A DNA stretch of 24,988 nucleotides from Ovoidimarina sp050299695 (GTDB lineage Bacteria; Pseudomonadota; Alphaproteobacteria; Rhodobacterales; Rhodobacteraceae). Made by a program: the position numbers and the translations under genes. The notes under the pieces were generated by a model, which did no database searches, had not been told where the DNA came from, and saw nothing but the letters and a program-made list of their open reading frames with translations. The stretch is taken from contig JBNKWI010000049.1 in the NCBI GenBank assembly GCA_050299695.1, positions 1-24,988 of the forward strand, written 5' to 3'. Within the stretch, counting starts at the first letter, position 1. Every line of letters starts with the position of its first letter. Below, one piece after another: positions 24,329 to 24,988 of this stretch.

Positions 24329-24988
24329 ATGACCCTACCGAGGCTGACCCTCTACCTGGCCGCTCCGCGCGGCTTCTGCGCCGGCGTCGACCGGGCGATC
24401 AAGATCGTCGAGATGGCGCTCGAGAAGTGGGGCCCGCCGGTCTATGTGCGGCACGAGATCGTCCACAACCGCTTCGTGGTGGACGGGTTGCGCGAGAAGG
24501 GTGCCGTCTTCGTGGAGGATCTTGCCGACTGCCCCGGCGACCGGCCCGTGATCTTCTCGGCCCATGGCGTCCCCAAGGCCGTCCCCGCCGAAGCGGCGCG
24601 ACGCGAGATGGTTTATGTTGACGCTACCTGTCCCCTCGTCTCAAAGGTCCATATCGAGGCCGAGCGTCACCACGCGAACGGGCTCCAGATGATCATGATC
24701 GGTCATGCTGGCCATCCGGAGACCGAGGGCACCATGGGTCAGCTCCCCGAGGGCGAGGTGCTCTTGGTCGAAACGGTCGAGGACGTGGCCCTTGTCGCCG
24801 TGCGTGACCCTGAACGCCTAGCTTTCGTTACCCAGACCACGCTCTCGGTGGACGATACGGCCGAGATCGTCGCCGCGCTCCAGGCCCGTTTCCCCAGGAT
24901 CGTCGGCCCGCACAAGGAAGACATCTGCTACGCCACCACCAATCGGCAAGAGGCGGTGAAGTCGATGGCGCCGAAGATCGACGCGATG
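24329..24988 (+). CDS. ispH: 4-hydroxy-3-methylbut-2-enyl diphosphate reductase, 5' part
   Basis: The first 220 codons of IspH (LytB) are present and the frame is open at the window edge; about 90-100 residues are missing. IspH is the [4Fe-4S] enzyme of the last MEP-pathway step, giving IPP and DMAPP. All three cluster-binding cysteines are present: Cys17 (PRGFCAGVDRAI), Cys101 (VDATCPLVSKVH) and Cys200 (EDICYATTNRQ). The substrate-site residues His46 (EIVHN), His79 (FSAHGVP) and His129/Glu131 (GHAGHPETEGT) are also there. The start at 24329 gives MTLPRLTLYLAAPRGFCAG. It lies 20 bp after tetR. Confidence 0.95.
   Translation, partial: MTLPRLTLYLAAPRGFCAGVDRAIKIVEMALEKWGPPVYVRHEIVHNRFVVDGLREKGAVFVEDLADCPGDRPVIFSAHGVPKAVPAEAARREMVYVDATCPLVSKVHIEAERHHANGLQMIMIGHAGHPETEGTMGQLPEGEVLLVETVEDVALVAVRDPERLAFVTQTTLSVDDTAEIVAALQARFPRIVGPHKEDICYATTNRQEAVKSMAPKIDAM

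Overview
This is a GC-rich, gene-dense chromosomal window that looks like an alphaproteobacterium of the Rhodobacterales (Rhodobacteraceae or a close relative). The evidence is a GcrA cell-cycle regulator, a TrcR (DUF1013) regulator, DUF2125, DUF3429 and DUF1127 proteins, and the block folK / rpoZ / RelA-SpoT homologue / DUF2062 / pdxJ / acpS. I see no rRNA, tRNA, CRISPR array, transposase, integrase or phage gene. Most of the window is ordinary core chromosome. All family assignments come from reading motifs, without any database search.

Layout. 1-4162: a 3'-truncated TldE/PmbA peptidase-like gene and a DUF2125 secreted protein on the minus strand, then a plus-strand pair (SDR oxidoreductase and a short crotonase-fold protein) joined by an ATGA overlap. 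4163-4645: a gene-free convergent region with two clusters of 11-bp tandem repeats, two identical small hairpins and a long-range inverted repeat. 4646-7019: RNase HI and a DUF3429 membrane protein (minus), GcrA (plus), and a secreted protein of unknown function (minus). 7033-9706: an AsmA-family protein (minus), a VOC/glyoxalase protein (plus) and a small DUF1127 protein (minus). 9841-12374: a large SARP-type regulator (BTAD + TolB-like + TPR, plus) that meets an RNase T2 gene (minus) tail to tail. 12576-15273: TrcR, then an amylosucrase-like GH13 gene split by an apparent single-base frameshift.

15284-22355 is the housekeeping core, mostly minus strand. In transcription order it runs folK, a GT-B glycosyltransferase, rpoZ, the bifunctional (p)ppGpp synthetase/hydrolase, a DUF2062 membrane protein and pdxJ, then acpS. 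A plus-strand lipoprotein gene lies between pdxJ and acpS. Very short gaps or overlaps (folK/glycosyltransferase, rpoZ/rsh, DUF2062/pdxJ) suggest co-transcription and link folate, ppGpp, vitamin B6 and acyl-carrier-protein functions. 22451-24988: an NYN-domain nuclease-like gene ending in a strong hairpin, a small membrane protein divergent from a TetR regulator, and the 5' part of ispH.

I found no convincing new defence or mobile system. The best leads are the 11-bp iteron-like arrays, the frameshifted amylosucrase, the glycosyltransferase embedded in the folK-rpoZ operon, two divergent promoter regions with 9-bp inverted repeats about three helical turns apart, and two enzyme-family proteins that lack expected catalytic glutamates.
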